From positions 2,600,001 through 2,664,000 of the forward strand of contig NZ_CP121113.1 of the NCBI RefSeq assembly GCF_029581395.1: a stretch of DNA of 64,000 bases, read 5' to 3'. This stretch comes from Roseinatronobacter sp. S2. GTDB lineage: Bacteria; Pseudomonadota; Alphaproteobacteria; Rhodobacterales; Rhodobacteraceae. Below, one piece after another: positions 42,887-52,900 of the stretch. Every line of letters starts with the position of its first letter. The stretch's first letter is position 1. A program made the translations under genes and the position numbers. Under the pieces are notes generated by a model. It was not told where the DNA came from. It was given only the letters and a program-made list of their open reading frames with translations, and ran no database searches.

Positions 42887-43276
42887 ATGCTGCTCAAATC
42901 TCAGCTTCATGTCATGGTTGTAGATGATATGTCTGTCAGTCGTGGCCTTATTGAACAAGCGCTTGACTGGGCCGGAATATCGAATGTGCAATACGAAGCA
43001 AATGGCGAAAGCGCCCTCAGACGATTGGTGGCCGCGCCCGTTCACCTTGTCATCTCCGACTACAACATGCCGGGAATGGACGGAATCAGCCTGCTAGAGG
43101 CACTAAGGTCCAATAAACAAACCCACCGGATGGGTTTCATTCTGATCACGGGCAAAGCTGACCGCCCCCTTCTGGAACGCGGCCAGCGCGCGGGAATGAA
43201 CAATTTCCTGACAAAGCCCTTCACCAAGGAGGCGCTGTTGCGCTGCATTGAATCCGTGACAGGCAAATTGCAATGA
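42887..43276 (+). CDS. cheY: Second single-domain response regulator CheY
   Basis: A 129-residue receiver with D13-D14 (VVDDMSVSRG), D58 (ISDYNMPGMDG), T88 (LITGK) and K110 (LTKPF), so phosphorylation is possible. Two-CheY systems in alphaproteobacteria use one as motor regulator and the other as phosphate sink; which is which here is not evident. It is 23 bases after cheR, and its stop overlaps the next gene by 4 bases. Confidence 0.94.
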   Translation: MLLKSQLHVMVVDDMSVSRGLIEQALDWAGISNVQYEANGESALRRLVAAPVHLVISDYNMPGMDGISLLEALRSNKQTHRMGFILITGKADRPLLERGQRAGMNNFLTKPFTKEALLRCIESVTGKLQ

Positions 43277-43674
43277 CACACCCGCAAACTCGTTCGGCGC
43301 CGTCAGGGGCGCAGATGTCACCTGAAACGACACGCGTTCCTATTGCAGAAGGCCTCTCGCGCGCAGCGGACGAGGCAAGATTTCTGTCAAGGGAAGCAGA
43401 ACACCTGGATGCCAGCATAGCGGCGGCGCTTGGACAATCTAGTCCGGCAGATTCCAACGGGCTACAAAATGCAGATCTGATACGGCAAGGGCTGGAAGGG
43501 TTGGCACTGTTCCTGAGCGCCTTGGCCACAACTGTTGATGAGCAGGGAACATGTTGCCCGGCGCAAGCTGCCACGAAGGTTATGATGAAGGAACAATCAG
43601 GCCGACTTCAAAACAACAGGCCGCCGGACGGTGCAGTGAAAGCGCATTACTCAAGTGAGCTTTGGACCGGGTAG
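43273..43674 (+). CDS. Small helical chemotaxis protein with CheZ-like D-x3-Q motif (CheT-like candidate)
   Basis: A 133-residue protein with a central amphipathic helix NADLIRQGLEGLALFLSALA. D68 and Q72 give the D-x3-Q pattern that in CheZ (DLTGQ) positions water and the switch for CheY dephosphorylation. CheT, the last small gene of the rhizobial che operon, has been described as a signal-terminating protein of this kind. The start overlaps cheY2 by 4 bases (ATGA), so the gene is translated with its presumed substrate. The remainder has no recognised domain. Phosphatase activity is inference. Confidence 0.55.
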   Translation: MTHPQTRSAPSGAQMSPETTRVPIAEGLSRAADEARFLSREAEHLDASIAAALGQSSPADSNGLQNADLIRQGLEGLALFLSALATTVDEQGTCCPAQAATKVMMKEQSGRLQNNRPPDGAVKAHYSSELWTG

Positions 43675-43895
43675 CTGCAGCCGGAATGTCGTTCGGGTAA
43701 GTTGAAAGACGCTTTCGCGCGATGACGACCGCGTCAACAATAGTATTTTGTGTTATGGATAGTATCCGATGCGCCACAGCACAGTATGTGTTCGGTTCAG
43801 GTCATATCCTTTCCCCGCTTTGAACAAATTCTTGCCATAGTTCCCGCGGATTGTCTCCAATATGGAAACATTTTTCAGATGTGCAGGTGTTAACC

Positions 43896-43924
43896 TTGTC
43901 GTTACATATTTCCGGCATCATAAT
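43896..43924 (+). promoter_or_regulatory. Possible promoter of the Hint-domain gene
   Basis: TTGTCG (43896-43901), 17 bases and CATAAT (43919-43924), about 16 bases before the ATG. It resembles a sigma-70 promoter. The 266-base stretch before the gene has no other recognised feature. Confidence 0.35.
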
Positions 43925-43940
43925 CGCAGGAGATCAGAAA

Positions 43941-44441
43941 ATGTTTGAAAACACAGTTACATTGCCACCGGCACTGCGCCGCAAGCCCCAAAATACATAT
44001 CAACGCAACAAGATTGTGCCATCGGGATTCGCTGCGGGAACCTATATTCGAACGATTACCGGTCCGCGCCGCATCGAAACACTTTTCGCCGGGGATTTGC
44101 TACTCGACGTTGATGATCAGATTGTTGAAATCCGGTCCATTCGAAAGTTCACATTGCACAAGGATGACGTGGTCAAGGTGGAACCGTCAGCGCTGGGGCT
44201 TGGCATGCCCCCAGATCAACTAAGCCACGAGCTGATCGTGGCGCGGGGCCAGAAGCTTGCTATACAGGATTGGCGCAGCCATGTCCTTTTTGGAAAACCT
44301 GTGCTGAGCAGTGCGGATACACTTGTGGATGGCGTCCATATCCGCAAGGTCGCGGTGTCCGATATGCAGCTATGCGCAGTTTGCTTCGACACGCCCACAG
44401 TCATTCAGGCGAACGGGATTCATGCACTGGCCAGTGTCTAG
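43941..44441 (+). CDS. Free-standing Hint-domain protein
   Basis: A 166-residue protein that reads as a Hint (Hedgehog/intein-type) domain: GFAAGTYIRTITGPRRIETLFAGDLLLDVDDQIVEIRSI, SHELIVARGQKLAIQDW and VHIRKVAVSDMQLCAVCFDTPTVIQANGI. In self-splicing or cleaving members the first residue is Cys or Ser; here the corresponding place reads GFAAGT, so autoprocessing is doubtful. Such stand-alone Hint proteins are common in Rhodobacterales and of unknown function. GGAG sits 11 bases before ATG 43941. It follows the che cluster on the same strand after a 266-base gap. Confidence 0.75.
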   Translation: MFENTVTLPPALRRKPQNTYQRNKIVPSGFAAGTYIRTITGPRRIETLFAGDLLLDVDDQIVEIRSIRKFTLHKDDVVKVEPSALGLGMPPDQLSHELIVARGQKLAIQDWRSHVLFGKPVLSSADTLVDGVHIRKVAVSDMQLCAVCFDTPTVIQANGIHALASV

Positions 44442-44702
44442 CCGGGTGCAGAATGTGGGAACCGCTTCCTTGCTTATCACAACAAGCGTTCTTGATGGGT
44501 TTGGGTGCGGCGTGAATAAATGCGCGCGCGCTTTGGCACTGTGCAAACGCCGGAACCGCCTTTGCATGTCACTGAATTGCGAAAGCTCAACGCTTGCGCA
44601 TGCCGCATGAATGCCGGGCGTGCCGCCGGGCTACATAAAGGCGGGAAACATAAAAGGCGATGGCGACCTGTGCTTGAATTTACGCCGCCTGGCACCAAAC
44701 CA

Positions 44703-45437
44703 TCACGCCCGATCCAAAGCCGCAACAATCGCGCCAAAATCATCTGCCTTTAGCGATGCGCCACCGACCAAAGCACCATCTACATTCTTGATCGCGAAAA
44801 TTTCTGCGGCATTCGCGGGCTTGACCGACCCGCCATATAGCAGGGAAATCCCCGCATCCGGCAGGTTCGCGCGCAGCGCGTCATGAACCTGCGCAACCTG
44901 ATCAAGCGTGGGCGTGCGGCCCGTACCAATGGCCCAGACCGGTTCATAGGCAATCACAGTATTCGCAGCCGATGCGCTGTCCGGCATGGAGTGTTTCATC
45001 TGATCAAGCACCACATCAAGGGTCTGGCCGGAATCGCGCTCTGCCTCTGTTTCGCCAATGCAGATAATCGCCGTCAACCCTGCTGCATGTGCGGCACGCG
45101 CCTTTTGCGCAACCATCACAGATGCCTCGCCATGGTCCGCGCGCCGCTCCGAATGGCCAAGGATCACATGATACGCGCCCGCATCCGCAAGCATGCCCGC
45201 GGAAATATCCCCCGTATGCGCGCCGCTGGAATTGAAATGGCAATCCTGCCCGCCCACACGCACAGAACTACCCACCAAGGCCGCCGCCATGGCCCCGATC
45301 AGCGTGGCCGGGGGGCATAAGACAATATCTGCCGAAGGGGACGGGAATTCTGCCGCCAGTTTGCGGGCTTCATGCAGATCAGCACGCAGCCCGTTCATTT
45401 TCCAGTTGCCGACAGCCAGTTTACGCGGAGCAGTCAT
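44703..45437 (-). CDS. tpiA: Triosephosphate isomerase
   Basis: A 244-residue TIM-barrel enzyme interconverting dihydroxyacetone phosphate and glyceraldehyde 3-phosphate. Catalytic residues are K13 (GNWKMNG), H95 (ILGHSERR) and E165 ([11 protein letters not shown]), with the phosphate loop [12 protein letters not shown]. The start [13 protein letters not shown] was chosen over upstream Met codons because it gives the family length. No glycolytic neighbours are nearby. The 261 bases after it, to the Hint gene, hold nothing recognised. Confidence 0.96.
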   Translation of the reverse strand: MTAPRKLAVGNWKMNGLRADLHEARKLAAEFPSPSADIVLCPPATLIGAMAAALVGSSVRVGGQDCHFNSSGAHTGDISAGMLADAGAYHVILGHSERRADHGEASVMVAQKARAAHAAGLTAIICIGETEAERDSGQTLDVVLDQMKHSMPDSASAANTVIAYEPVWAIGTGRTPTLDQVAQVHDALRANLPDAGISLLYGGSVKPANAAEIFAIKNVDGALVGGASLKADDFGAIVAALDRA

Positions 45438-45491
45438 GCACATCCCTTCCGTGTTTTCATCAGGGATAGCGGCTATCCGCGCATGATGCAA

Positions 45492-45881
45492 TCAGCCGCT
45501 GCGTGCCGAATTCATCCGTTCGGTCAATGTATCGACATCATCAAACTTGATCGATTCACCGCACCCGCAGGCATCGGTCACATTGGGGTTGCGAAAGCGG
45601 AATGTGCTTTCGATCAGGCTGGTCTCATAATCAATTTCGGTCCCGAACAGGAACATCTGGGCCATAGGTGCAATGATCACGCAGGCGCCATCCTGTTCGA
45701 TCAACTCTTCATTGTCTTGCACGTCCTGTGCGGCTTCCATGGTGTATTCCATCCCCGCGCAGCCGCCTTTTTTGACACCCACGCGCAGCCCTTTGGCACC
45801 TTCGCGGTCCATCAGACGAAGGATCTGGCGCACCGCCGCTGGCGTCAGGGTGACAGGGGGTTTTCCGGGCATTGCAAACAT
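45492..45881 (-). CDS. A-type Fe-S carrier (IscA/SufA family)
   Basis: A 129-residue cytoplasmic carrier with C41 in KKGGCAGMEYTM and C105-x-C107 in TDACGCGESIKF, the three cysteines that hold an iron-sulfur cluster for delivery. VTLTPAAVRQILRLM is the usual N-terminus, so M4 (45872) is an alternative start. It lies 6 bases downstream of the acetyltransferase gene, which itself follows the SufT-like gene, and these would be the tail of a suf-type operon. Confidence 0.93.
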   Translation of the reverse strand: MFAMPGKPPVTLTPAAVRQILRLMDREGAKGLRVGVKKGGCAGMEYTMEAAQDVQDNEELIEQDGACVIIAPMAQMFLFGTEIDYETSLIESTFRFRNPNVTDACGCGESIKFDDVDTLTERMNSARSG

Positions 45882-45887
45882 CAGTAC

Positions 45888-46457
45888 TTATCCTTGGGTT
45901 TGTGGGCGAGTCAGGGCACGGGCCGGATTGCCCGCAACCGTCACGCCCGCAGCGACATCGCGTGTGACCACCGCGCCCGCGCCTATGATCGCGCCGTCAC
46001 CCACGCAAACGCCGGGCAAAATGATTGCGCCACCGCCGATCCAGACATCGGCGCCTATGGTGATGGGCCGACCCCATTCTTCGCCGTCGGCGCGGGCGCG
46101 GACATCGCGCGGGTGATCCGCGGTCAGGATTTGCACGTTCGGGCCAATCTGGGTGCGTGCGCCGATTTGCACTGCACAAACATCCAGAATGACGCAATTG
46201 AAATTGACAAAACACCCCGGCGCAAAATGAATATTCACACCGTAATCGACGTGAAAGGGTGGCCGGATGACAGCCTTGTTCCACGCGCCCAAAAGATCCG
46301 TCAACAAACCCGCGCGCGCCGCATCGCCCACAATGGTCTGGTTGTAATCGCGCATCAGGGATTGCGCGCGCTGGCGCAGGGCCTTCAGTTCGGGGCAGCC
46401 GGGGTCATAGGGGGCACCCGACAGCATCTTGTCACGTTCCGACAAGGCCGCATCCAT
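45888..46457 (-). CDS. Left-handed beta-helix acetyltransferase (maltose O-acetyltransferase/NodL-like)
   Basis: A 189-residue protein. The N-terminal helix has MLSGAPYDPGCPELKALRQRAQ, the Mac/NodL-type domain, followed by hexapeptide repeats (VNIHFAPGCFVNFNCVILDV, QIGARTQIGPNVQI, TIGADVWIGGGAIILPGV, IGAGAVVTRDVAAGVTVAGNPA). The conserved His of TADHP is the likely base. It would transfer acetyl from acetyl-CoA to a sugar. Its ATG overlaps the SufT-like stop (TAATG), so it is co-translated with Fe-S assembly genes, an unexpected neighbour. Confidence 0.88.
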   Translation of the reverse strand: MDAALSERDKMLSGAPYDPGCPELKALRQRAQSLMRDYNQTIVGDAARAGLLTDLLGAWNKAVIRPPFHVDYGVNIHFAPGCFVNFNCVILDVCAVQIGARTQIGPNVQILTADHPRDVRARADGEEWGRPITIGADVWIGGGAIILPGVCVGDGAIIGAGAVVTRDVAAGVTVAGNPARALTRPQTQG

Positions 46458-46813
46458 TACATGAACCCCAGCTCCAGACGCGCTTCGTCCGACATCATGT
46501 CCATGCCCCATTGAGGATCAAACGTCATTTCCACATTGACCGATTGCACCCCCGGCACGGCACTGATGGCATCCTGAACCCAGCCCGGCATTTCACCCGC
46601 GACCGGACAGCCCGGCGCCGTCAGTGTCATAATGACATCAACTTCGCCCGCATCGGAAATGGTGATGGTATAGATCAGCCCAAGGTCAAAAATATTGACC
46701 GGAATTTCCGGGTCATAGACCGTTTTGCAGGCTTCCACGGCGGCATCATACAGCGCGTGTTCCGTGCTGGAGGGTTTGATCAGCAGATCGCCTTGATTTT
46801 GTTCCGTGCTCAT
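46457..46813 (-). CDS. SufT/MIP18-like DUF59 Fe-S assembly protein
   Basis: A 118-residue DUF59 protein: ACKTVYDPEIPVNIFDLGLIYTITI, VIMTLTAPGCPVAGEMP and VEMTFDPQWGMDMMSDEARLELG. The TAPGCP cysteine is conserved and MIP18/SufT proteins assist Fe-S maturation. The start MSTEQNQ is the first good ATG, and the gene is upstream of the acetyltransferase and the A-type carrier on the same strand. The hslU gene ends 97 bases upstream. Confidence 0.9.
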   Translation of the reverse strand: MSTEQNQGDLLIKPSSTEHALYDAAVEACKTVYDPEIPVNIFDLGLIYTITISDAGEVDVIMTLTAPGCPVAGEMPGWVQDAISAVPGVQSVNVEMTFDPQWGMDMMSDEARLELGFM

Positions 46814-46909
46814 GCGCCCCTCGCCTTCCTGACTGGCGGTGATGAACCGCAATACCTGAGCATATATATAAGATAACTTGCCGTTCCGTCCAGTGGCGAT
46901 GCGCAACTG

Positions 46910-48214
46910 TCATAAAACATAGCGGCTCAGGTCGGCGGAACGGGCCAGATCACCGATATTGGTTTCAACAAAGGCGGCATCAACCGTTACGCGCTGCCCT
47001 GCCCTGTCGGGCGCATGAAAGGACAATTCCTCGAACACGCGTTCCATCACGGTGTATAGCCGCCGCGCCCCTATATTTTCAATCGAATGGTTCACATCGG
47101 CGGCGATCTTTGCAAGGGCTGCAATCCCGTCTTCGGTAAATGTCACCTCGACCGCTTCGGTGGCCATCAGGGCGGTGTATTGGCGCGTCAGGGCATTGTC
47201 GGTTTCGGTCAGAATGCGCACGAAATCCTGTTCGGTCAGCGCGCGCAATTCCACCCGAATGGGCAAGCGCCCCTGCAATTCCGGCAGCAGGTCCGACGGT
47301 TTGGCAATATGAAATGCCCCAGAGGCAATGAACAGGATGTGATCGGTCTTGACCGGCCCGTGCTTGGTGGACACCGTCGTCCCTTCGATCAGCGGCAGCA
47401 AATCGCGCTGCACGCCTTCGCGGCTGACATCCCCGCCCCGCATATCGGCGCGGGCGCAGACCTTGTCAATTTCATCCAGAAAGACAATGCCGTTCTGCTC
47501 GACCGCGTCCAGCGCAGTGCGCGTCACGGCTTCGTCATCCAACAGCTTGTCGGCTTCTTCCGCAATCAGCAGATCATGGCTTTCAGACACCGTCATCTTT
47601 TTGCGGGTTTTCCGCCCGCCCATCGCCTTGCCGAACAGATCACCCAGATTCATCATCTGGCCACCCGGCTGGCCGGGAATGTCGAACATCGCCCCCATCG
47701 GGTTTGACGTGTCGGACAGTTCCACCTCAATTTCAGTGTCGTCCAACTCGCCCGACAGCAGTTTGCGGCGGAACATCTCGCGCGTGCCCTCGCGCGCGTC
47801 CTTGCCGGCAATCGCCTCGATCACGCGGTCCTCGGCGGCCTTGTGGGCGCGGGCCTTGACCGCTTCGCGCATATGCTCGCGCGTCATGGCAATGGCCGCA
47901 TCCACCAGATCGCGGATAATCTGTTCAACATCGCGGCCGACATAACCCACTTCGGTAAACTTCGTGGCTTCGACCTTGATGAAGGGCGCGCGCGCCAGCT
48001 TCGCCAGACGGCGGCTGATTTCGGTTTTGCCCACCCCTGTGGGGCCGATCATCAGGATGTTTTTGGGATAGACCTCATCGCGCAGGTCGGCTGCCAGTTG
48101 CTTGCGCCGCCAGCGGTTGCGCAACGCCACCGAAACGGCGCGCTTGGCGTCCTTCTGGCCAATGATGAAACGATCAAGTTCGCTGACAATCTCGCGCGGG
48201 GTCAGGTCGGTCAT
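46910..48214 (-). CDS. hslU: HslU ATPase of the HslUV protease
   Basis: A 434-residue AAA+ unfoldase. Walker A GPTGVGKT (57-64), pore loop [15 protein letters not shown], Walker [11 protein letters not shown] and sensor-2 [20 protein letters not shown] are in place, with the conserved C-terminus ending LSRYVL that docks in HslV. The hslV gene, normally adjacent, is separated by 686 bases containing the opposite-strand brnT-brnA pair. Start [14 protein letters not shown] is the family start, after AAGGGAT. Confidence 0.96.
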   Translation of the reverse strand: MTDLTPREIVSELDRFIIGQKDAKRAVSVALRNRWRRKQLAADLRDEVYPKNILMIGPTGVGKTEISRRLAKLARAPFIKVEATKFTEVGYVGRDVEQIIRDLVDAAIAMTREHMREAVKARAHKAAEDRVIEAIAGKDAREGTREMFRRKLLSGELDDTEIEVELSDTSNPMGAMFDIPGQPGGQMMNLGDLFGKAMGGRKTRKKMTVSESHDLLIAEEADKLLDDEAVTRTALDAVEQNGIVFLDEIDKVCARADMRGGDVSREGVQRDLLPLIEGTTVSTKHGPVKTDHILFIASGAFHIAKPSDLLPELQGRLPIRVELRALTEQDFVRILTETDNALTRQYTALMATEAVEVTFTEDGIAALAKIAADVNHSIENIGARRLYTVMERVFEELSFHAPDRAGQRVTVDAAFVETNIGDLARSADLSRYVL

Positions 48215-48277
48215 GGGGCATCCCTTCTTGTGTTGATGCAGAGATAGAGGCTTGGGCGGCAGAATTGAAGGGGTTGC

Positions 48278-48308
48278 GTTTTGTAATGGCGTATTGTATA
48301 TACAAAAC
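48278..48308. promoter_or_regulatory. brnTA operator region
   Basis: GTTTTGTA (48278-48285) and TACAAAAC (48301-48308) form 8-bp arms; within the right half lies a perfect 12-bp palindrome, TTGTATATACAA (48294-48305). The site is 70-100 bases before brnT and 64-94 bases before hslU on the other strand. BrnA, a ribbon-helix-helix antitoxin, is a likely ligand, in which case hslU could be affected. Confidence 0.55.
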
Positions 48309-48376
48309 ACACACAACGGGAAGAGTCATGAACACAATCTTTAATGCGCGAGTGGCGCACAGTATAAGGATTCGTC

Positions 48377-48679
48377 ATGAATCTCCCCTACGAATGGGAC
48401 GAAACCAAACGACTGAAAACACTCGAAAAACACGGCATCGACTTTCTTGAAGTCATAGAAATATTTGAGGGGCCGCATCTGGTCATCCCCGCGCGCAGCG
48501 ACAGCGAAACCCGTTTCGCTGCAATCGCGGACTGGGACGGGGTCATGGTGGCAGTGTTTTTCACACTACGCGGGCAAACCACCCGCATCATCACTGCCCG
48601 GAGGGCACGAACAAATGAGCGAAACATCTATCACGCGCATTTCTCTGAAAGAAGCCCGTCAGCGCAAGGGCGGCACTGA
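48377..48679 (+). CDS. brnT: Toxin BrnT
   Basis: A 100-residue RelE-like ribonuclease toxin: YEWDETKRLKTLEKHGIDFLEVIEIFEG, ETRFAAIADWDGVMVAVFFTLRG and [21 protein letters not shown], the BrnT-family (DUF497) blocks including the catalytic basic/His residues. It halts growth by cutting mRNA unless bound by BrnA. AAGGA lies 6 bases before ATG 48377. It overlaps brnA by 65 bases. The pair interrupts hslV and hslU on the opposite strand. Confidence 0.92.
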   Translation: MNLPYEWDETKRLKTLEKHGIDFLEVIEIFEGPHLVIPARSDSETRFAAIADWDGVMVAVFFTLRGQTTRIITARRARTNERNIYHAHFSERSPSAQGRH

Positions 48680-48911
48680 CTGGGAACGCCTGCGCCGCGA
48701 AGACGCGCTTGGTCTGGAACCCGAAACGAATGACGACGAATTCGAACTCGACTGGACCCGCGCCGAACTGGTCACGCCCGAACCCAAGAAGATGATTTCC
48801 CTGCGTGTCGATCCCGATGTGCTGGATTTCTTCAAATCGCAAGGATCAGGCTATCAGACCCGCATGAACGCGGTGCTTCGCGCATGGATGGACGCGCAGA
48901 TCAAGCGCTGA
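48615..48911 (+). CDS. brnA: Antitoxin BrnA
   Basis: A 98-residue protein with an N-terminal toxin-binding stretch ([20 protein letters not shown]), an acidic middle and a C-terminal ribbon-helix-helix ([33 protein letters not shown]), as in BrnA (DUF4415). It neutralises BrnT and autoregulates the pair. ATG 48615 lies inside brnT, and the stop overlaps the hslV stop region by 11 bases tail to tail. Confidence 0.92.
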   Translation: MSETSITRISLKEARQRKGGTDWERLRREDALGLEPETNDDEFELDWTRAELVTPEPKKMISLRVDPDVLDFFKSQGSGYQTRMNAVLRAWMDAQIKR

Positions 48912-49452
48912 TCTTCTCCACCGTCAGGTTACCATTGGTATAGACGCAGATATCGGCGGCAATCGCCATGGCGCGGCGTGCCACATCTTCGGCGGGCAGG
49001 TCGGTTTCCATCAGCCCGCGCGCCGCTGCCAATGCGAAATTCCCGCCGGACCCGATGGCGGCCACGTCATGTTCCGGCTCCAGCACATCGCCCGCGCCGG
49101 TAATCACGAACAGGTCGCGCCCGTCCGTGACAATCAGCATCGCTTCCAGCTTTTGCAAATACTTGTCGGTGCGCCAGTCCTTGGCCAGTTCCACGGACGC
49201 GCGCGCCAGTTGTCCGGGCGTGGCTTCCAGTTTCGCTTCCAGCCGGTCCAGAAGGGTAAAGGCATCAGCCGTGGAACCGGCAAACCCCGCAACCACCGGA
49301 TAGCCGCCGGGCGACAGCCGCCGCACCTTGCGCGCACTGCCCTTGATGACAGTCTGGCCCAGCGACACCTGACCATCACCTGCAACGACCACGTCACCGC
49401 CGCGGCGCACCGCAATGATGGTGGTCCCGTGCCATCCGGGAAAATCGCTCAT
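48901..49452 (-). CDS. hslV: HslV peptidase of the HslUV protease
   Basis: A 183-residue N-terminal-nucleophile peptidase. The propeptide ends at G9 and the catalytic threonine would be T10 ([12 protein letters not shown]). [15 protein letters not shown] and [15 protein letters not shown] are typical. It should form hexameric rings capped by HslU. A transcript running on to hslU would cross brnTA in antisense. The leader of 106 bases to trxA has no notable feature. Confidence 0.96.
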   Translation of the reverse strand: MSDFPGWHGTTIIAVRRGGDVVVAGDGQVSLGQTVIKGSARKVRRLSPGGYPVVAGFAGSTADAFTLLDRLEAKLEATPGQLARASVELAKDWRTDKYLQKLEAMLIVTDGRDLFVITGAGDVLEPEHDVAAIGSGGNFALAAARGLMETDLPAEDVARRAMAIAADICVYTNGNLTVEKISA

Positions 49453-49558
49453 CGCGCCCTCTTCATCTTGCTAAAAATACTCAGCCCAAAGCCCTGCCAT
49501 CGGACCAGGCACGCGCTGCGCAAGGGGCACGCACCCCGCGCCCCTTGCAGCGATACGA

Positions 49559-49879
49559 TCAGACTTCGCCGCTGATCCAGCTTTCCAGTGCCGATTTCGG
49601 TGCTGCGCCAACCTTGTTGGACACAACCTGACCATCCTTGAACAGGAACAGCGCAGGAATGCCGCGAATACCCATTTGTGCGGCGGTGCCGGGGTTTTCG
49701 TCAACATTGACCTTGGCAATCTTCACGCGGCCCGCATATGCGACCGACAGTTCTTCCAGTGCCGGGCCGATCTGCTTGCACGGGCCGCACCATTCGGCCC
49801 AGAAATCGACAACAACGGGAATATCGGACTGGCGCACTTCGGCGTCAAATGTGGCATCGGTTACGGCAACTGTGGGCAT
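49559..49879 (-). CDS. trxA: Thioredoxin
   Basis: A 106-residue thioredoxin with active site WCGPC (C31 and C34), [12 protein letters not shown], cis-proline region [10 protein letters not shown] and [20 protein letters not shown]. It is a cytoplasmic disulfide reductase, full length. It is downstream of addA with 36 bases between and probably shares its transcript. Confidence 0.96.
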   Translation of the reverse strand: MPTVAVTDATFDAEVRQSDIPVVVDFWAEWCGPCKQIGPALEELSVAYAGRVKIAKVNVDENPGTAAQMGIRGIPALFLFKDGQVVSNKVGAAPKSALESWISGEV

Positions 49880-49915
49880 CGGCCCCTCCAGAGTTTGGTT
49901 TCGGTTGTGCCCTAG

Positions 49916-52900
49916 TTATGCCTCCGCGCGCGGGGTTTCAAGCGCTGCCCTGTCCAGTGCGGCGGCAACCATGTCAGCGGGCAACCACATCAACTGCGCA
50001 GACGCTGTCCACAACAGCCCTGTGCGTATGGTCCGGCCCGGAAAAATCTGTTGCAGGGCGTTGGCATAGGCCCCCATCTGGCGCAACAACCCCTCGGGCA
50101 CATCTGCTGCGCTAGGCGGGACAACCGCGTTCGATTTATAGTCAATGGCCTGCACGTCGTGTTCGGTGACAATCAACCGGTCGATGATGCCCGCAAGCGG
50201 CCTGTTGAACACTGTGGCCGTTATTTCCACTTCGGCCAGACTGTCCGGCCCGAAGATGGGTGCAAGCGCGGGCGCGGACAAGACGCCGCGCACTTCGGCC
50301 AACAGCGCGTGCAGGTCGGCGGGCGTGCCCGCATCGCTGCTGGCCAGCAGGTCAGCGGCGCGCAAGGGCCAGTCTGCTTCGTCCCACAGCGGCAGATGTT
50401 CCAGCAATAAATGCAACTGCTGCCCGCGCAACATGGCCGCCTCTTCATCCAGACCGGCATCACCCGGCAGGGCTTTGGCCCCGCCCAGTCGCGATGGCGA
50501 CAGGGGTTTGGGGGTATCGGCCTGCATGGCCACCGGCTGCCACATGTAATCCGGCACCGAGGCCAAATCAGGCGCGCGGGCGTGGGCGCCAGAGTCGCCT
50601 GCAAGTTCCGGCCAGTCCTGATGCTGGTGGCGCAAGCCCTGCCCAGTGGGCATTTCGCAGCGCACAGCGCCCGTATGCGCCAGCCCCTGCGCGACCAGAT
50701 TGTGCCAGCATGTGTCGCGCTTGGTGGTGCCCGCGCCTGCCACGATCAGCCAGCTTTCTGCGCGCGTCATGGCGACATATAGCAGGCGCGCATCCTCTTG
50801 CGCGCGGGCATCGGCCAGCCTGTCAACCGCCGATTGCAACAGTGGCGGTGTCTCGCCCTTGGCCCCGCCGCGCCAAGCGACGGTATCGGCCACAGGAAAT
50901 ATCTGCCTGCGTTCGGTCGCGGCAGCGTCGGCAGTGTCGGGCAGGATGACCACAGGCGCTTCCAGCCCCTTTGCGCCGTGCACCGTCATCACCCGCAGCC
51001 GCGCACCTGCGCTGTCCAATTCGCGTTTGATCTGCACATCACCATGTTCCAGCCAGCACAGGAACCCTGTCAGGCTGGGTGTTTCCAGTTGTTCATAGGC
51101 CAGCGCCTGCGACAGAAATGCGTCAATGCCGTCTTCTGCTTCCGGTCCCAGACGCGCCAGCAACCGCCTGCGGCCGTCATGGCGCGTCAGCATGCGTTCA
51201 ACCAGATCGAAGGGGCGCAGGAAATCCGTCTGCGCGCGCAGATCATCCACCACCGCCAATGTGGCCGCATCGCCATGTTCGCGCAGGCAGGTCCATAAAA
51301 ATGCCCCCTCGCGGCCATGCGCCAGCCGGAACAGGGCATCTTCGGACCACCCGAACAAGGGCGAGCGCAGACAGGCGGCAAGCGACAGGTCATCTTCGGG
51401 CGTGGCCAGAAATGATAACAACGCTGTCAGGTCACGCACAGCCATTTCGCCGCCAAGGCGCAGCCGGTCCGCCCCCGCCATTTCCAACCCAGCCGCCTTG
51501 CACGCGCTGATGATTTCATGAAACAGCGGCCCGCGACGGCGCACCAGAATCAACACATCCCCTTCGGTCATGGGCCGCGCACCACCCCTGACGGGGATCG
51601 GTGTTCGCATGTCGATCATGCGCCGCAACTCCGCCGCGATTGTGCGCGCAAGCTGGCGGGTATGGTGTTCTTCCGCCATGATGTCGACCGGCTGGAACCA
51701 TTCCGGGTCTTTGGGCTTGTCGGGTTTTTCGACCACTGGCCACAGATCTACCCGCCCCGGCATGCGGTCAAAAAACGCAATGTGGTCCGGCACCCCGCCC
51801 AAGCCCTGATCATGCGGCGGGCGAAAGGTCTGGTCGACACTGCGCAGCACCGCATCCGACGACCGGAAACTATGCGCCAGCAGCGCTTCATTCAGGCGCA
51901 CATCGACTGCGGCCAGCCGGTCGCGGAACTGCGCCTGCATGCGGTCGAACACCTGCAAATCCGCCCCCTGAAAGGAATAGATCGACTGTTTCTTGTCGCC
52001 CACGACAAACAGGGTCCGCGAGCCATCACGCGCGCCAAGTCCTGCGGTAAATTCCTGCGCCAGCTGTTCGATCACGCGCCATTGGCCGGGGCTGGTATCT
52101 TGCGCTTCATCCACCAGAATATGATCAACACCGCCATCAAGTTTGAACAAGACCCATTGCGCAACGGACGGGTCGGTCAGCAACTGGCCGGTGCGGGTGA
52201 TCAGATCATCGAAATCCAGCCAGCCGCGCGCCGCCTTGGCCTGCGCATAGGATGGCAGGAACGCGCGTGCGAAACGGTGCAGGGCCAGAGAGCGGCTGGT
52301 GCAGGCCAGCGCGATCCGGCGCACGCGCGCCGCCTCAACACGCGCCATCAGGTCATTTAACGGGTCCACAAGCGCCCCAAGGGTCGCGCGCGTGCCCTTG
52401 GTTGGAAAACTGCCGATCTTGGCGGTAAAGGGTTCCTTGGCCCCGCTGCCGGTCAGCATCACGCTTTCCAGCACAGGCAGAAGGGCAACATCATCTGCGC
52501 CGAAATCCAGCGAACGCAATTTGTCCGCGGCTTTCTGGTCGGTCACGGTGCCTGCATCAAGCGCAGGCAAAAGGCGCGCCATCAAATCGCCCTCTGCCCC
52601 CAGAAACACATCACGGCACAGCGCGGCGGTGTCGTATCCGGCGGGCAATTCAAACGCGTCGCGCAATGCAGACTCCGGCACATCGCCCGTGAATGCGGGC
52701 GCATTGGCGCAGATCTCCATCAGCAATGTGTCAATTTCCGCGCCCGTAAATGCCGCCGCCAGATCTGCAAACACATCGCGGTGGCGGGCCGTATCTGCCA
52801 GCCGGTCCAACACATCTGCGCGCAAGGCATGTGCCGAGCGGTCATCCATTTCCGAGAATGCAGGCGACAGGCCCGCCTCCAGCGGGAAGCGGCGCAACAG

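Noticed and set aside
44442..44702. Several short frames between the Hint gene and tpiA
   Set aside because: None has a recognisable motif or ribosome site, so they look like chance frames in a GC-rich gap.
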